Shown: in pieces, positions 1-10,988 of the stretch
Position numbering within the stretch: position 1 is the stretch's first letter
Layout: the number at the start of each line of letters is the position of its first letter
NCBI RefSeq assembly: GCF_907165205.1
Contig: NC_058189.1
Location: forward strand, 16,676,001-16,740,000
Direction: 5' to 3'
DNA: 64,000 nt
From: Coccinella septempunctata
Taxonomy: Eukaryota > Arthropoda > Insecta > Coleoptera > Coccinellidae
Made by a program: the position numbers and the translations under genes
Notes under the pieces: generated by a model
Database searches by the model: none
The model's input: only the letters and a program-made list of their open reading frames with translations
What the model was told of the DNA's origin: nothing

Positions 1-382
1 TCTTAATGAGTGTCATTCTCAAGCAATTGCAATGGTTGACAGACTTTTATGTTTGTGGCACATTAAACTCCATCAACAAAACACAGATGTAAAAAGTTAA
101 AATGATGTTGGGTCACGAACATTGACTGAAAGCAAACGTGAATAGCTCATCGTTACTTGAATGGGTTGTATAAATGCAATCTAATGTATCGCAGGAAAAT
201 ACGTTCTGGTGTCTTCTGAAACTCTTCAGGGTTTTCACTCATAGTCTCTGAAATAAAATCGATTAAAAATTGAAATAATTGATTTGCTCCTTCGTAAATT
301 CTTACACTAATTTGTCAGGAGCAAATCAAATAGAAAAAATTGTTGTCTGACAATGAACAAAAACTGGAACTTTAAAATGATA
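1..382. other. AT-rich intergenic sequence, no gene seen
   Basis: No open frame of note, no RNA gene and no recognisable repeat. It ends at the target duplication of the solo LTR that follows. Confidence 0.5.
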
Positions 383-810
383 ACTTGTAACGGGGTTTTC
401 CTCGGTGTACTCGAGCGCCAGCTATTCTTTAAGGGAGAATAGCAAACCTACCCTGGCAGCTACTAGCCGGAGACAGGGTTCCCTGGTGTCTAGGATGTTA
501 GCGACGCACAATGATAGGCAGAATCAACGTATACAACTTTTATTGGTCGATTCGTAAAAGGGGAACACAAATGGCACTATTACAAAATTCTTACAGTGAC
601 TCGAAATCAGTGAGATTTACAGGACAAAAGGGACGGAATGACACGGGATCCGATCTCAGACGTTATACGGGGGTTAACGGACTTGTTCGCCAGCCAGAGA
701 CGTACAACCTGAGACGTACACTTGACGGACAGATATTGGACTTCAGCCAGGTTAGGGGATGAAGGACAGCACAGAAATACGACGGCTCACCCTTAGGCTC
801 GTTCGGCACT

Positions 811-1080
811 CCCCGGGTATCCACACCAGCAGAATGCCTCCCTAACCGTAGGGGTGAACACAGGAACGGGGTAAAAAGACGGGAACTGAGGAAAGGGTGC
901 GCCACCCCAAAGTGTCCTCGGTACCCCCCGGGTATCCACACCAGCAGGGTACTTTAACGACAATAGGGGTGGAACTAGATAAGACGGGAAATTTCGGGAA
1001 AGGGTGAGCCACCCCAAAGTGCCTTCGCCCACCCCCCGGGTATCCACACCAGCAGGGTACGTTAATGACAGTAGGGGTGG
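811..1080. repeat. Tandem repeat, about 110-bp unit, three copies, inside the solo LTR
   Basis: The motif CCCCGGGTATCCACACCAGC starts at 811, 926 and 1034, giving spacings of 115 and 108 bp. Between the motifs, GTAGGGGTG-type and GTG(C/A)GCCACCCCAAAGTG blocks also repeat in order. The third copy is partial. Such arrays in LTRs often come from unequal exchange or duplicated regulatory blocks; function here is unknown. Confidence 0.85.
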
Positions 1081-1328
1081 AACTCAGACTCGGGTATAAG
1101 AGGGATGTCGACGGAAAACTGAAGTTCCAATAAAAAAACTAACGGAGTGTCGTCTTACCTCTGGGCTATATTCGGCCACTTACACTCACAACTCTCGAAA
1201 TCACCCGAATGGTACACGGTAATTACTGAGAGAAAACAAAACTAAAAATTTATATTCTTAACGGCAAAAAATGAACCCAAAACTCAAAAGAAATCTTATA
1301 CTAAAACTCAACGGTGGAGGGTAAGAGT

Positions 1329-1396
1329 GAAAATCGTAAGTCAATCAGTCAAGCGAAAATCGTAAGTCAATCAGTCAAGCGAAAATCGTAAGTGAA
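1329..1396. repeat. 26-bp tandem repeat, 2.6 copies, inside the solo LTR
   Basis: Two exact 26-bp units, beginning GAAAATCGTAAGTCAATCAG, occupy 1329-1354 and 1355-1380. A partial third unit follows to about 1396. Confidence 0.9.
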
Positions 1397-1808
1397 GTGG
1401 CCTGCGGGGGAGCATCTGATTTTATACCCACAGGGGGGGTGCGGAAATCAGATGTGCCCGACAGTCGAAATTCGGTAAATTTGCGTCGATGAAGACGTTT
1501 TAATTTCGACTTATCTGTGTTAGCGAACAAAAAAAACACGGTTATCTTCCAATTCAGGATGTTTTATACGGTGCGACATCGTTTTTAGGAAATAAAAACG
1601 GAATAAGAACGGTACGGTATGTTTACAATTCCGAACGATGTCGGAAACCTAAATTGGAAATTCGAAAAGATTTCTCGGAAAATTAATGCAAAACAAAATT
1701 ATTTAAAAATGAAAACTAAAATAATGATTCTAAAATGAGGGGGTAGGTTTGAAAACTACCCTCTCGTTACAAACTTCGTAACGTTTCGGGCTCTATATCA
1801 AACTCCTC

Positions 1809-1858
1809 CATCAGACCAATTTTTAAAAAATCTTCTGAATTGTAGTTTCTCAATTGAC
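1809..1858. repeat. Short dispersed repeat, copy 1 (copy 2 at 10119-10168)
   Basis: The stretch from CATCAGAC through CTGAATTGTAGTTTCTCAAT and TGA recurs at 10119-10168 in the same orientation with a few differences. Both copies lie near ACAGGGTG-ended sequence, so it may belong to a transposon family. No coding capacity. Confidence 0.6.
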
Positions 1859-2036
1859 ATGTTAATGTTGGTAACCGTAATTTCCGGATACTTTCAGCAA
1901 TGTCCGCTATTCAGGGGTTTCAGTTCAATAAAGTAAAAAATAGGTTCTCATTCTCTCTTATCGATTTTCCGTTGAAGATTATGCCTTATGTGCCCTATTC
2001 ATATGAAAATTAAGAAACTGTAATCTCATTCGAATA

Positions 2037-2690
2037 TACAGGGTGTTTCATTGGGAAACTGAAATACTCAACAGGCGGATAGGTGGCACCGAGGTGTTTC
2101 TTCAGATACCAAATTTATTGGCTCTTACTGTCTTCGTAGCCGAGATACAAGATGTTTTATGAACTAGTTTCAGTAACAATATCCAAGCAATATCAATTTC
2201 GATAAAATCAGTTATGTACACATTCTGTTTCTGGAAATGACGAGAAAGTAACTTGAAAATAAAATCTGAAATGGTCTGCAGCTATAAAAATTGACAACAA
2301 GGTAATAAGTAATTACTGAGTTCCTAATGTTGAAATAATTATGGATTCCAAAGATTCGATAATTCATCATTGAAAGTCACTTCAAACAACTCTCAGGAAT
2401 CCAAGTTCTTAAAAACTTTACTTTTACGTTGAAAATTTGTGCAGTAAAACTGTCTGAGCAAAAATTTTAATCACACACCTTCGTTTAGTTGTTTGTTGTC
2501 TTTTCAAATATTCAAGCGATTCATAATTTTATGTTAACCCGGACCTGGATTTTCTTTGCGGTTATTGCATGAAACACGTTTGCCAAATATGAAGAAAATA
2601 TATCGGGTGGTCCGTCTGATATAGCCTCAGGTAGAAACGAGCCAAATTCATAGAACATCCTGTATCTTGGGTACGAAGACAGTAAAAGAG
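2037..2690. mobile_element. End of an ACAGGGTG-type DNA transposon, split by a LINE
   Basis: It begins TACAGGGTGTTTCATTGGG. The stretch with CAACAGGCGGATAGGTGGCA near 2070 and the CTTACTGTCTTCGTAGCCGA block near 2126 reappear inverted at about 39010-39090. The part from about 2170 to 2680 matches 38550-39000 in the same orientation. Internally, the block at 2122-2160 is the inverted complement of the block at about 2653-2683, so both arms of a fold-back are present. The related copy at 37923-39091 holds a Tc1/mariner-like transposase tail. The right arm is interrupted at about 2690 by the LINE that follows, and an AAGAGCCAATAA remnant reappears after it. Confidence 0.65.
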
Positions 2691-4641
2691 AGGTTATTTA
2701 AAAAGCGTCAGTTCCCATTATGGTTCACACCTGAGATAATCAATAATATATATTTGAAAGAAAAGGCACTTAAAAATTATAAAAAATTCAATACCGATTT
2801 CTATTACAGCAGATACAGATCATTGCGCAATATTGTGAAATCAAAGATAGATGCAGCCTATCGTAACTTTCTGCGGGAATCGGAGCAGCGAATTCATGAT
2901 GATCCGAGGAGCTTCTGGAAGTTTATACAGTCCAGGAGGGGTACCTCCAGGTTGCCAGCGCAGATGCGGGATGGGTCGCGATGCTATGAAGGTCCGCAGG
3001 AGAATGGTGAATGGCTTTGCCGAATATTTTAGTTCGGTATTTGGGACATCTGAAGCCATCGGAATGCAATCTGATGCCACCCATTCGGTAGCTTCCTGTG
3101 TAACTGTTGACAACATAACTGAGGCCGATGTTATAAATGCCAGTAAAAAATTGAAATGTGGACAGACGGCGGGGCCGGATGGTATTCCTAGTTTTTTTGT
3201 GAGGGATACTATTGGGAGGCTGGCGAAAACATTAGCGGTACTGTACAATATGGTTCTAAATACTTCTGTGTATCCATCTTGCTGGAAGGTCGCTAAAATA
3301 ATACCAATATTGAAGAATGGAGATAAAGCCATTATCAAGAATTATCGACCCATAGCCTTGCTGTCAAATTTCTCCAAAATCCTGGATATAATCATCCACG
3401 ACAAAATATTTCCACAAATTAAGAACCAGATAAGTCAACGACAGCATGGCTTTATGCCTGGTAGATCATGTGTTACAAAACTGGCTACGCTTTCTCAATT
3501 TCTATTTGAAACTTTGGATGATTCCGGTCAGATCGATGTCGTCTACACGGATTTTCAGAAGGCCTTCGATAGGGTGGATCACCAAATTTTGCCGAATAAG
3601 TTGGAAAACAGATATGGGTTCAGTGCGCGGTTGTCAGGTCTCCTTGGGTCTTATCTGTTGCATCGCAGGCAGTTTGTCTTCTTAGAAGGGTTTCGTTCTT
3701 CTGAGTATTTATCCAAATCTGGTGTGCCCCAGGGCTCGAATCTCAGCCCACTTCTGTTTTTGTTGTTCGTCGATGATTTGATTTCTGCGATTGATGTGAT
3801 GAGGCTGCTATTTGCGGATGACTTCAAGCTCTTTCTCCGAGTGACTTGTATACAGGACTGTTTCAGATTGCAGAATGCTTTAGTCAAATTATTGGAATGG
3901 TGTGAGAGTAATCGTCTTGAGTTGAATATTTCTAAGTGCAATATCATTTCTTTTACAAGAAAGGTGGAAACCCTTTTGTTTGATTATTCTTTGGGAAATG
4001 TTAAGTTGTTAAGATTGAACGTTTTTCGGGACCTGGGAGTTCTGTTTGACGGTCAGATGTCATTTGTTTCTCATATAAATGATTTACTGAGTGCTGCTTC
4101 TAGGTTGTATGGCTTCATAATTCGCAACGCAAATCATTTTCAGAATTCCAGAACACTTATTCTCCTATTTAACACCCTGTTGAGAACTAAACTCGAGTAT
4201 GCCTCGTTCATTTGGCAGCCCATTTACGCCTGTCATACTCAGCGATTGGAGGCAATTCAACGCAGATTTTATAAATTCCTAGCATATAGGGAGGATGGCG
4301 TCTATCCACCTAGGGGTACTGACCACGATGCTCTCTTGCAGAGGTTTGGTGCTGTCTCTCTGGCTGATCGACGGGGTTTGCAGGCAGTCATCTTTCTCTA
4401 CAAACTTATTCACGGTAGTGTTGATTGTCCCTACTTACTGGAGAGGCTCAACTTCTATGTTCCAAGACCCAACATGCGATCTAGGCCTGTGTTTTACTTG
4501 GTCCCTCGTAGGAATAATTGTATGATTCGAACGCCCATTCAGCATATGTGTAGCCTTATGAACAACCTTTGTGAGATGTGTGACATTTTCTTTGACAATT
4601 TGACCACTGTCAAGCAGAGCTATCTCAATTTTATAAAGTAA
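2691..4641 (+). pseudogene. LINE A reverse transcriptase, frameshifted
   Basis: Two frames cover one protein. The first (to about 3000) holds the linker between endonuclease and RT, including the aromatic-rich PLWFTPEI. The second continues from about 3005 to the TAA at 4639-4641. RT landmarks read in order: GPDGIP, the YRPIALL block, QHGFMPGRSC, the DFQKAFDRVDH block, GVPQGSNLSPLLF and the catalytic FADD box near 3810. A C-terminal domain typical of jockey/CR1-type LINEs follows. The frame change near 3003 breaks the protein, and the N-terminal endonuclease is absent, so the copy is dead. Clade within the jockey/CR1 group is uncertain. Confidence 0.8.
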
Positions 4642-4742
4642 TGATAATTTGTTTTTGAGTTTTCAATTAGCATTTGTTAATTTTTCTGTAATTGGGTTTT
4701 TTTACCTGTTGAAAAATAAAGCTGTTTATTATTTATTTATTT
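2691..4742 (+). mobile_element. 5'-truncated non-LTR retrotransposon (LINE A)
   Basis: The element has a reverse-transcriptase frame, a short 3' UTR with AATAAA (4715) and a terminal (ATTT)n tail at about 4728-4742. The left flank ends GTAAAAGAG and the right flank begins AAGAGCC. The undisturbed related sequence near 39000 reads GTAAGAGCTAATAA, which supports insertion with a short AAGAG-type target duplication. The endonuclease and ORF1 are missing, as expected for 5' truncation during target-primed reverse transcription. Confidence 0.75.
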
Positions 4743-5232
4743 AAGAGCCAATAATCCTGTATAAGAACACTAATACAAACAATATGCAGAAGTGCATCCT
4801 TGCACGTTTCGGAACAGGGGGCTCAGATGTGCAGGACAAGAATATTATACGTCATCCCATCTTTATTGCCGTCGAGCACCTCGTTAGATTTGTATATCAA
4901 ATCATCTTCCAGAAGAGTCGAGCATTCAATGACAGCTTTCTTCCTGGGCCATGCCTAGCACCCCTTTCTGAAACTTCGAAATAATTGCTCAGTCGATCTT
5001 CTGGTGTTGAAAACAGGTCACTGGATGGAGACCAATTTCGATTGTATACCAGACCAGATGTAATATTTTGGACATCCACATCTCCACCTGTAGAGACTAA
5101 ATAATGGTTGATGAATTGTTGTATGAGCCACTTATATCATGTATATAAGGTATGCATATGATATAGGGGAGACCGGGGATGGTTGTCTATAGGGGTAAGT
5201 TGACTAACCCTAAAAATCTGGTCCGACGCAAT
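4743..5232. other. Unassigned spacer between two LINEs
   Basis: It begins with the remnant of the interrupted transposon (AAGAGCCAATAA). Two overlapping short frames of 60-66 codons on opposite strands have no recognisable motif. TAGGGGAGACCGGGG near 5165 resembles the end of the MITE at 22670 (TAGGGGAGACTAGGG), but no partner end was found. Confidence 0.4.
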
Positions 5233-5243
5233 AGACTTGAGAC

Positions 5244-5573
5244 TTGAGAGAGAAAAATTCCCGAAAATCAGTTGAACAGAAAAAGAAGGTAACAAAAACA
5301 ACAACTTCTGAACAAAAAATTCAGGAAGTAGCGAAGACCCAACCTACAGAGCAGGAAAAGAAGAGAGAAACTCCAAAACCCGTCCAGAAAAAAGAAGGAC
5401 AGAAAAAACTTACAATGAAACAGGCTGTGAACAGTCAACAGGAGAAGAAAAAGATATCTGAATCAGCCGATGATTTAGATATCTCCACGGAAAAAATTTT
5501 CAACAAGATAATGTTGAAAATTGAGAGGGAAATGGAGAAAAAACTCCAAGCATTATTCAGTAAACTGAATTAA
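5244..5573 (+). CDS. LINE B ORF1, C-terminal part only
   Basis: An open frame enters from the truncated 5' edge without an initiator and ends at TAA 5571-5573. About 109 residues remain. It is very rich in Lys, Glu and Gln and probably helical or coiled coil. No CCHC zinc knuckle is visible in this part. ORF1 proteins of this group bind the element RNA (family knowledge). Its stop codon overlaps the ORF2 start in TAATG. Confidence 0.65.
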   Translation: MREKNSRKSVEQKKKVTKTTTSEQKIQEVAKTQPTEQEKKRETPKPVQKKEGQKKLTMKQAVNSQQEKKKISESADDLDISTEKIFNKIMLKIEREMEKKLQALFSKLN

Positions 5574-8292
5574 TGGACCTTACGGATATTAGGAAGAAAT
5601 CCCTCAAGATAATCTCGTGGAACATAAACGGGATCAACACTCGGAAAGCCGAGATAGAACAAATAATATCAGAAAGACAACCTGATATTATAGCCCTACA
5701 GGAAACAAGAATAAACCGGAACAGAAGACTGAATTTCATGAATTATGAAACATATAGATGGGACAGAATTACAAACACCGGAGGAGGAGTAGCAATATTG
5801 GTGAGAACAGATCTGAAACACTACTTTAAAAGTAGATCCGACGAAACACAAGGAAAAACAGAAAAAGTGACGATTGTTGCCGAATTAAATCGGCAAAGAG
5901 TCGAAAAAACCTCGGCGTATAAGCCACCACAAAACAATCTATTGGAAAAAGAGATAAACAACATGTTGGAAGGATCAAACCCGAAAATCTCCATCGGAGA
6001 TTTCAACTGTAAATCCCCATTATGGAATAGCATAACAGAGAATAGAAATGGCAAAAAACTCAAGGATTTCGCCGAAAAACAAAATGCCATAGTTATTGGA
6101 CCAGAGCTACCGACATATCTTGCTTTTGGAAGAGGAATACCAGATGTAATAGATATTGCGATATTGAAAAATATAACTCAAGAATTCTCGATTGAAACTT
6201 TGGAAGATGGAACCTCAAACAACAATCCCGTGGAATTGACAATTGGAGAAGAACCAAGAGAAAAACTGCTGGAAATAAGAGAATATACCAATTGGACTAA
6301 ATACAGCCATTTAATACAATCGGAAATAACAGAAATTCCAACAATAAGCACTCCAGACGATCTGGAATGTGCGGTTGATAAACTGGAAGAGATTATATTG
6401 AAAGCTTACGAAAAAAGCACGAGAAGAGTGAAGAGACCAGCACCAAGTCATCCGCATGGCGATACGCCTAAAGAAGTAAAAGATCTTATACAAGAAAATC
6501 GAAGACTTAGAAGAATATATAGGATGAACAAAAATGATCTAAATAGAAGGAACCTCAACCGACATAGCCAAGTTCTGAAAAATGCCCTGAAAGATCTAAG
6601 AACAAGCAGATGGAACAAAAGGGTTCAAGAACTGAATACAATCGATCATTCTGCATGGAGAATGCAAAAAAGCCTACGAGGAGAAAAGACTAAAATTCCA
6701 CCCCTACACGGAGAAAGGGGAATGGCTTATACCAATACTGATAAGGCAGATGCATTGGCGGACTCGATCGAACGAGAATCGAGAATAAATTACAGGATAG
6801 ACGACGATAATGAAGATTTGGAAGAACTGGTTGAAGAAAATGATGAAGAAATGGATGAATTACCAGCGACTGCTGAAATAGACAAGCCAACATCGCCAAA
6901 TGAAATCAGGGAAATAATTAGAAGTTTGAAGAAGAGGAAAGCTCCCGGAAGCGATAAAATAACGAATGTTATGTTAAAGAAATTACCTAGAAAAGGTATA
7001 GCCGCTCTAACAAATATCGCGAATGGAATTATGAGGACAGAACACTACCCAGAAAAATGGAAAACAGCAGAAGTCATAGTATTCAATAAACCATTCAAAG
7101 AGAAGAAGTTTCCACAAAACAACAGACCGATAAGTCTACTGTCGGCGTTAGGAAAAGTAGTAGAAAGAATTATCGCCACGAGGCTAAATGAGGAAACCGA
7201 AAATCTGGAACTAATACCACCAGAACAGTTCGGATTCAGAAGAGAGCATTCAACAGAACAACAATTATTAAGGCTCACAGAGTACATAACAGAGGGATTC
7301 CAAAATAAACAAGCTACAGGTCTTATTTTACTAGACGTCGCCAGAGCATTCGACAGAGTATGGCATGAAGGATTAATATATAAGATGAGATGTGCTGGAT
7401 ATTCGATCAAAATATGCAAGTTGATCAGGAATTATCTCAAAAATAGAAGATTTTACGTAAAAGTGGGAGGAGAATGCTCCTCAACAAGAGATATAGAGGC
7501 TGGAGTACCCCAAGGATCAGTACTTGGGCCACTTCTGTACAACATATACATCCACGATATTCCGAAAAATCCAAGAAACATGCTAACGTTATATGCTGAC
7601 GACACAGGCATAGCAACTCGACACCTAAACCCTGAAATAATAGAACGAGTTCTACAAGAGTCGATTGACGAAACAAATGACTGGTGCATAAAGTGGAAAA
7701 TCAAGCTCAATGGACAAAAGAGCCAAGCAATATTACTACAGAAGAGAAGACTGCGACCCAGAACAAAACTGGATGTTGACGGCGAAGAAATCAACTGGAA
7801 AAATGAAGCCAAATATTCAGGAATAACGCTTGACAAAGGACTTACCTGGAAAAATCATATCAACAAGCAATCGACAAAACGAAAGCAGCGATGAATAGAC
7901 TCTATCCTCTGATAGGAAGAAGAAGCCACATGTCGAAAGAGACAAAATTGAAGATAATCAAAGCCGTTGCTAGGCCTCAACTGACTTATGGATCAGTTGC
8001 CTGGGGTTTCGCGGCAAAGAGCCATATCAAAAGAATTCAGGCCACTGAAAACAAGCTGCTACGATGTGCAATAGATGCACCTTGGTTTGTCAGGAATAGA
8101 CAGATTTATAAGGACCTGAAATGGGAAACCATAACGGAATTCATGAACAGAAAAGCAGAGAAATTATTCGAAACAGCGAAAAACCATCCGAATCAAGAAC
8201 TCAGGAGACTAGTGGACTACGACCCAGAGGAAGACAAAAGGAGAATGCGAATTTACCGAAGGAGACCAAGAGATCAATTGAAAAGAGATTAA
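5573..8292 (+). pseudogene. LINE B ORF2: AP endonuclease and reverse transcriptase, one frameshift
   Basis: ORF2 starts at ATG 5573, one base inside the ORF1 stop (TAATG). Residues 1-230 are an APE-like endonuclease: SWNINGIN, ALQETRI, GGGVAILVR and IGDFNCKSPLWN. The linker has many charged residues. The RT domain (about 440-720) shows KKRKAPGSDKI, RPISLLSALGKV, GFRREHSTEQQ, LLDVARAFDRVWH, GVPQGSVLGPLLY and the catalytic YADD near 7593. After about residue 765 the frame is lost near 7869; the following frame (to TAA 8290-8292) carries the usual C-terminal jockey-type domain. A single small deletion seems to be the only lesion, so inactivation is recent or may be an assembly error. Jockey clade is likely but not proven. 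Confidence 0.85.
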
Positions 8293-8581
8293 AATAACAA
8301 CAGAAACTTATTGAAAATTTCAATAAAGTGTTAATCCAATAGAGGATAAACACATAAATCCCAGCACGATAGTGTGTTCGCTAAGAAAACCGACCAAGAG
8401 ATGAACGGTTTATAGGCAAATGCCCGGAACCAAAATTCAAGAAGCAGTAGGGTTTTTAGTGGGTCTCGAGCTCAGGAGAGTGAGAAACCCCACACTGTTC
8501 CCCCTCAGGAGATGAGGGTGGTTCGTCTGTCTTGCAGATTTTCCCCCTGCTACACCAAAAAAAAAAAAAAAGACTTGAGAC

Positions 8582-10277
8582 GACCAGTGAGGCACCAAAG
8601 TGCGTCACCTCCTCCTGCTTAGTCACCGGGAACGCGGCATCGCGCACGCAAAAAGTTTTAGAGAAAAAACTCAATATTGAAAAACCACACACGTAGGTAA
8701 TTATTTTGGTCCTAGTTATATCTGTAATAATGCCTATTTATTCGTGGTTATTGATCGTCAAAGCACTTATATCGAATGTTTGATTCATGTTCTTTCTTTT
8801 ATGTATAATTCTATTTGATTTCCACAGTGTTTTGAGGTTTTGGCAAGTGGTTACAAATTTAAAGTTTGTTCGGGGCCGGTAGACTTATATATGACATAAT
8901 AGTTGAATTTTATTTAAATATCCTTCGTTTTGTTCTGAATACTTAATAATTACTTTGTTCACCTTGTTTGTTCTTCAGGTACTCAAATTGTTTATTTTCA
9001 TTTGAAGTTTATTGTGTTCAATGAAAGTGGCAGAAAATTGCCTATTGATTTCAATAAAAAGAAATTAGCAATGCGCCGGCTTGATTATTTCAAGATTGGC
9101 TGAAAATCTACATTAAACAAAGATCCGTGAAGGTATGTTTTCTCGAATGAGTTAGAGGCCTTTTATGCGCATATCGACGTTCTCCCTATCAGAACACATA
9201 TTTATATGAAAAACTCTGTCATGCAAGAAGCTAAGTTTCCGAGTTCTCTATTTCTCTGGAGAATTTCAGGAAGACCCAATTAATGCTATCGTTTTTACCA
9301 TGATTCGTAACCAAGGCTAACTCTCTTGAGATTTGATGTTTTCGTCTGGAATATATCTTCAGATTATGTAGGGAAAATTAGATCGGGGGTAAATTATTAC
9401 AAGTCTGGGTTTCGAGGCGTCCGACGTAAAACTCAAAAGAAATTCTTCAACTATGCTCGGATGTGTATGGTTATAAAAATATATTAACCTCAAGACAATT
9501 TCTTTTCCTTCTGGGATGCTTCGTTCATAAATATTCGAAACTTAGCATATTTTCCCGTCAGGAAATGGAAGTGTCATGGACGCAACAAAGTTAGAGTACC
9601 AAATGTATTTTATATTCTTCCGTTTGGCAAGGAAGTATCAGAGGACGACATTGAATATTGATACATTTTTCTCTAGCTTTCTATTTGTCTTCTGTGTGAA
9701 ACAATTTTCGATAATGTGGCAGGGAAAGTAGAGAATTATGAATCTACACTCTTTCAGTTTAACAGTTTTATTGCTACATATTCAATCTATCATAAAAATC
9801 GTAAAGTTTTGGATGCAAATATTTCGATAAAGAATCCAGAACTGTCTTTTCATTGCATATACCGGGTGTTTATTGAAGACATGATACCTTATGGTAGTGA
9901 TTCTTTGGGTCATTTCAAGAAAAAAACTTCCTATGAAAGTATGTCCTAAAAGTCTCAACTTCCGATATACAGGGTGACAAAATGAAAAAAAAATTATTAG
10001 AAGTAACTCAGATAGATTATTGTTGACATCTTTATGAAATTTAGTGAATATCTTCTATGCATCGAGGTGCATTTTGTGATGGATGTAAAAAAAATTTGTG
10101 AGCGAATTTGATCTCAATCATCAGACGAATTCTTAAAGAAATTTCTGAATTGTAGTTTCTCAATTGATATTTGTCAATACACGGGGGCGTTGATTCATTT
10201 AATTTTGATGTCAGTTCTTTCCTCAGTAAATTAATCCAAATACGATCTATTCCTTTTGAACAAAATTGGCCAAATTA
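8582..10277. other. Spacer without a recognisable gene
   Basis: AT-rich sequence. One motif TATACAGGGTGACAAAATG at about 9967 resembles the ends of the ACAGGGTG elements, and CGGGTGTTTATTGAAGACAT near 9862 may be another decayed piece. The 77-codon frame at 9716-9949 shows no known domain and is probably chance. Confidence 0.45.
10119..10168. repeat. Short dispersed repeat, copy 2 (copy 1 at 1809-1858)
   Basis: Shares CATCAGAC and TCTGAATTGTAGTTTCTCAA with the copy at 1809-1858, same orientation. Confidence 0.6.
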
Positions 10278-10560
10278 TTATATATTTCGATCCAACAAAA
10301 TACACGTGGACTCTTTAATTTTTCGTTTACAATGATCCGGTTCTGTTATTAAAATTTTAGTGTTATTCCAATCCATCATGTGTTCGCGTTTTCTTATTCC
10401 TAGAGGACTAGACGTTTCACCTTTATAAGTTTCAGCACAAATACAGGGAATGTTGTAAATACATACGTTTTTCATTCAATGGTTTAGTTTTTGTAAATAT
10501 AGATCTTAAATCATTTTGTGTTTCCAAAACAGTTCTCATGTTGAATTTGGAACGTAAAAA
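10268..10560 (-). pseudogene. Penelope-like element fragment, GIY-YIG endonuclease part
   Basis: On the minus strand a 65-codon frame (10278-10475) reads through a stretch containing YNIPC, then GETSSPLGIRKREH, and ends with NTKILITEPDHCKRKIKES. These correspond to the C-terminal GIY-YIG nuclease of Penelope-like retroelements, where a YxI-Cx2C start is followed by GxTxRxLxxRxKEH and later KIL...H..R...EA (family knowledge). The start tyrosine-glycine pair is altered and upstream sequence is frame-broken. No RT domain is next to it, so this is a scrap. Confidence 0.65.
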
Positions 10561-10988
10561 AATGAAAACCATCAACGCATCGACACATTATAGGGAAGGA
10601 AGATGATTTCTAAAGGAAAGTTTCATCGAGGAATAGAGTTCTGAATTGCGTCGCACTTAGTCAGGGACAACTTGCTTAAATGAAATAAAATAAAACTCAT
10701 TTAGAACAAAGGAGCAAGTATTGCTCATAGTTTGATAAAGAGGTTGCATGTCACTGCGACCTTGAAGTCGCACCTTATTGTGCCCCCCAAACAAGTCTGT
10801 CAGTTGAATTATTTAATGGTACAAGATGGAATTTTGACATTTAGAATTGAAAAATAATTTTGCATAAGAAATATTTGTACATGTCCCCTTGAAATTACAC
10901 CCTTGAAAGCCTTGTTACTTGAATGCTGAATCCAAAGCACGTATTCCTCGAAAAGATAATTCTCCTTCATGAATATCTTCGATTTTCA

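Larger units (their letters stand above)
387..1771. mobile_element. Solo LTR of an LTR retrotransposon
   Basis: The segment begins TGTAACG and ends CGTTACA, a perfect 7-bp terminal inverted repeat with TG...CA ends. It is flanked by a direct repeat AACT at 383-386 and 1772-1775. TG...CA ends with a 4-bp target duplication are typical of Gypsy-type LTRs (established knowledge). No gag or pol lies inside or next to it, so a solo LTR left by LTR-LTR recombination is the simplest reading (inference). It is more GC-rich than its surroundings and carries two sets of tandem repeats. An AATAAA lies near 1122. The two short open frames in this stretch look like chance frames. At 1385 bp it is long for an LTR. 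Confidence 0.7.
5244..8570 (+). mobile_element. Jockey-like LINE B with 11-bp target duplication
   Basis: The sequence AGACTTGAGAC lies at 5233-5243 immediately before the element and again at 8571-8581 immediately after its 15-17-bp poly(A) run. This exact 11-bp duplication defines the insertion. The element is 5'-truncated inside ORF1, then has the end of ORF1, a complete endonuclease-RT ORF2 interrupted by one frameshift, a 3' UTR of about 280 bp and the poly(A) tail. Intact duplication and long frames suggest it is younger than the other LINEs in the window. Confidence 0.9.

Noticed and set aside
663..1047. Two minus-strand frames of 84-92 codons with repeated GVDTRGVP segments
   Set aside because: The repetition comes from the DNA tandem array in the solo LTR; no protein evidence.
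5165..5232. Second copy of the TAGGGGAGAC MITE
   Set aside because: Only one end-like motif of about 15 bp is present; no opposite end before or after the LINE B insertion.
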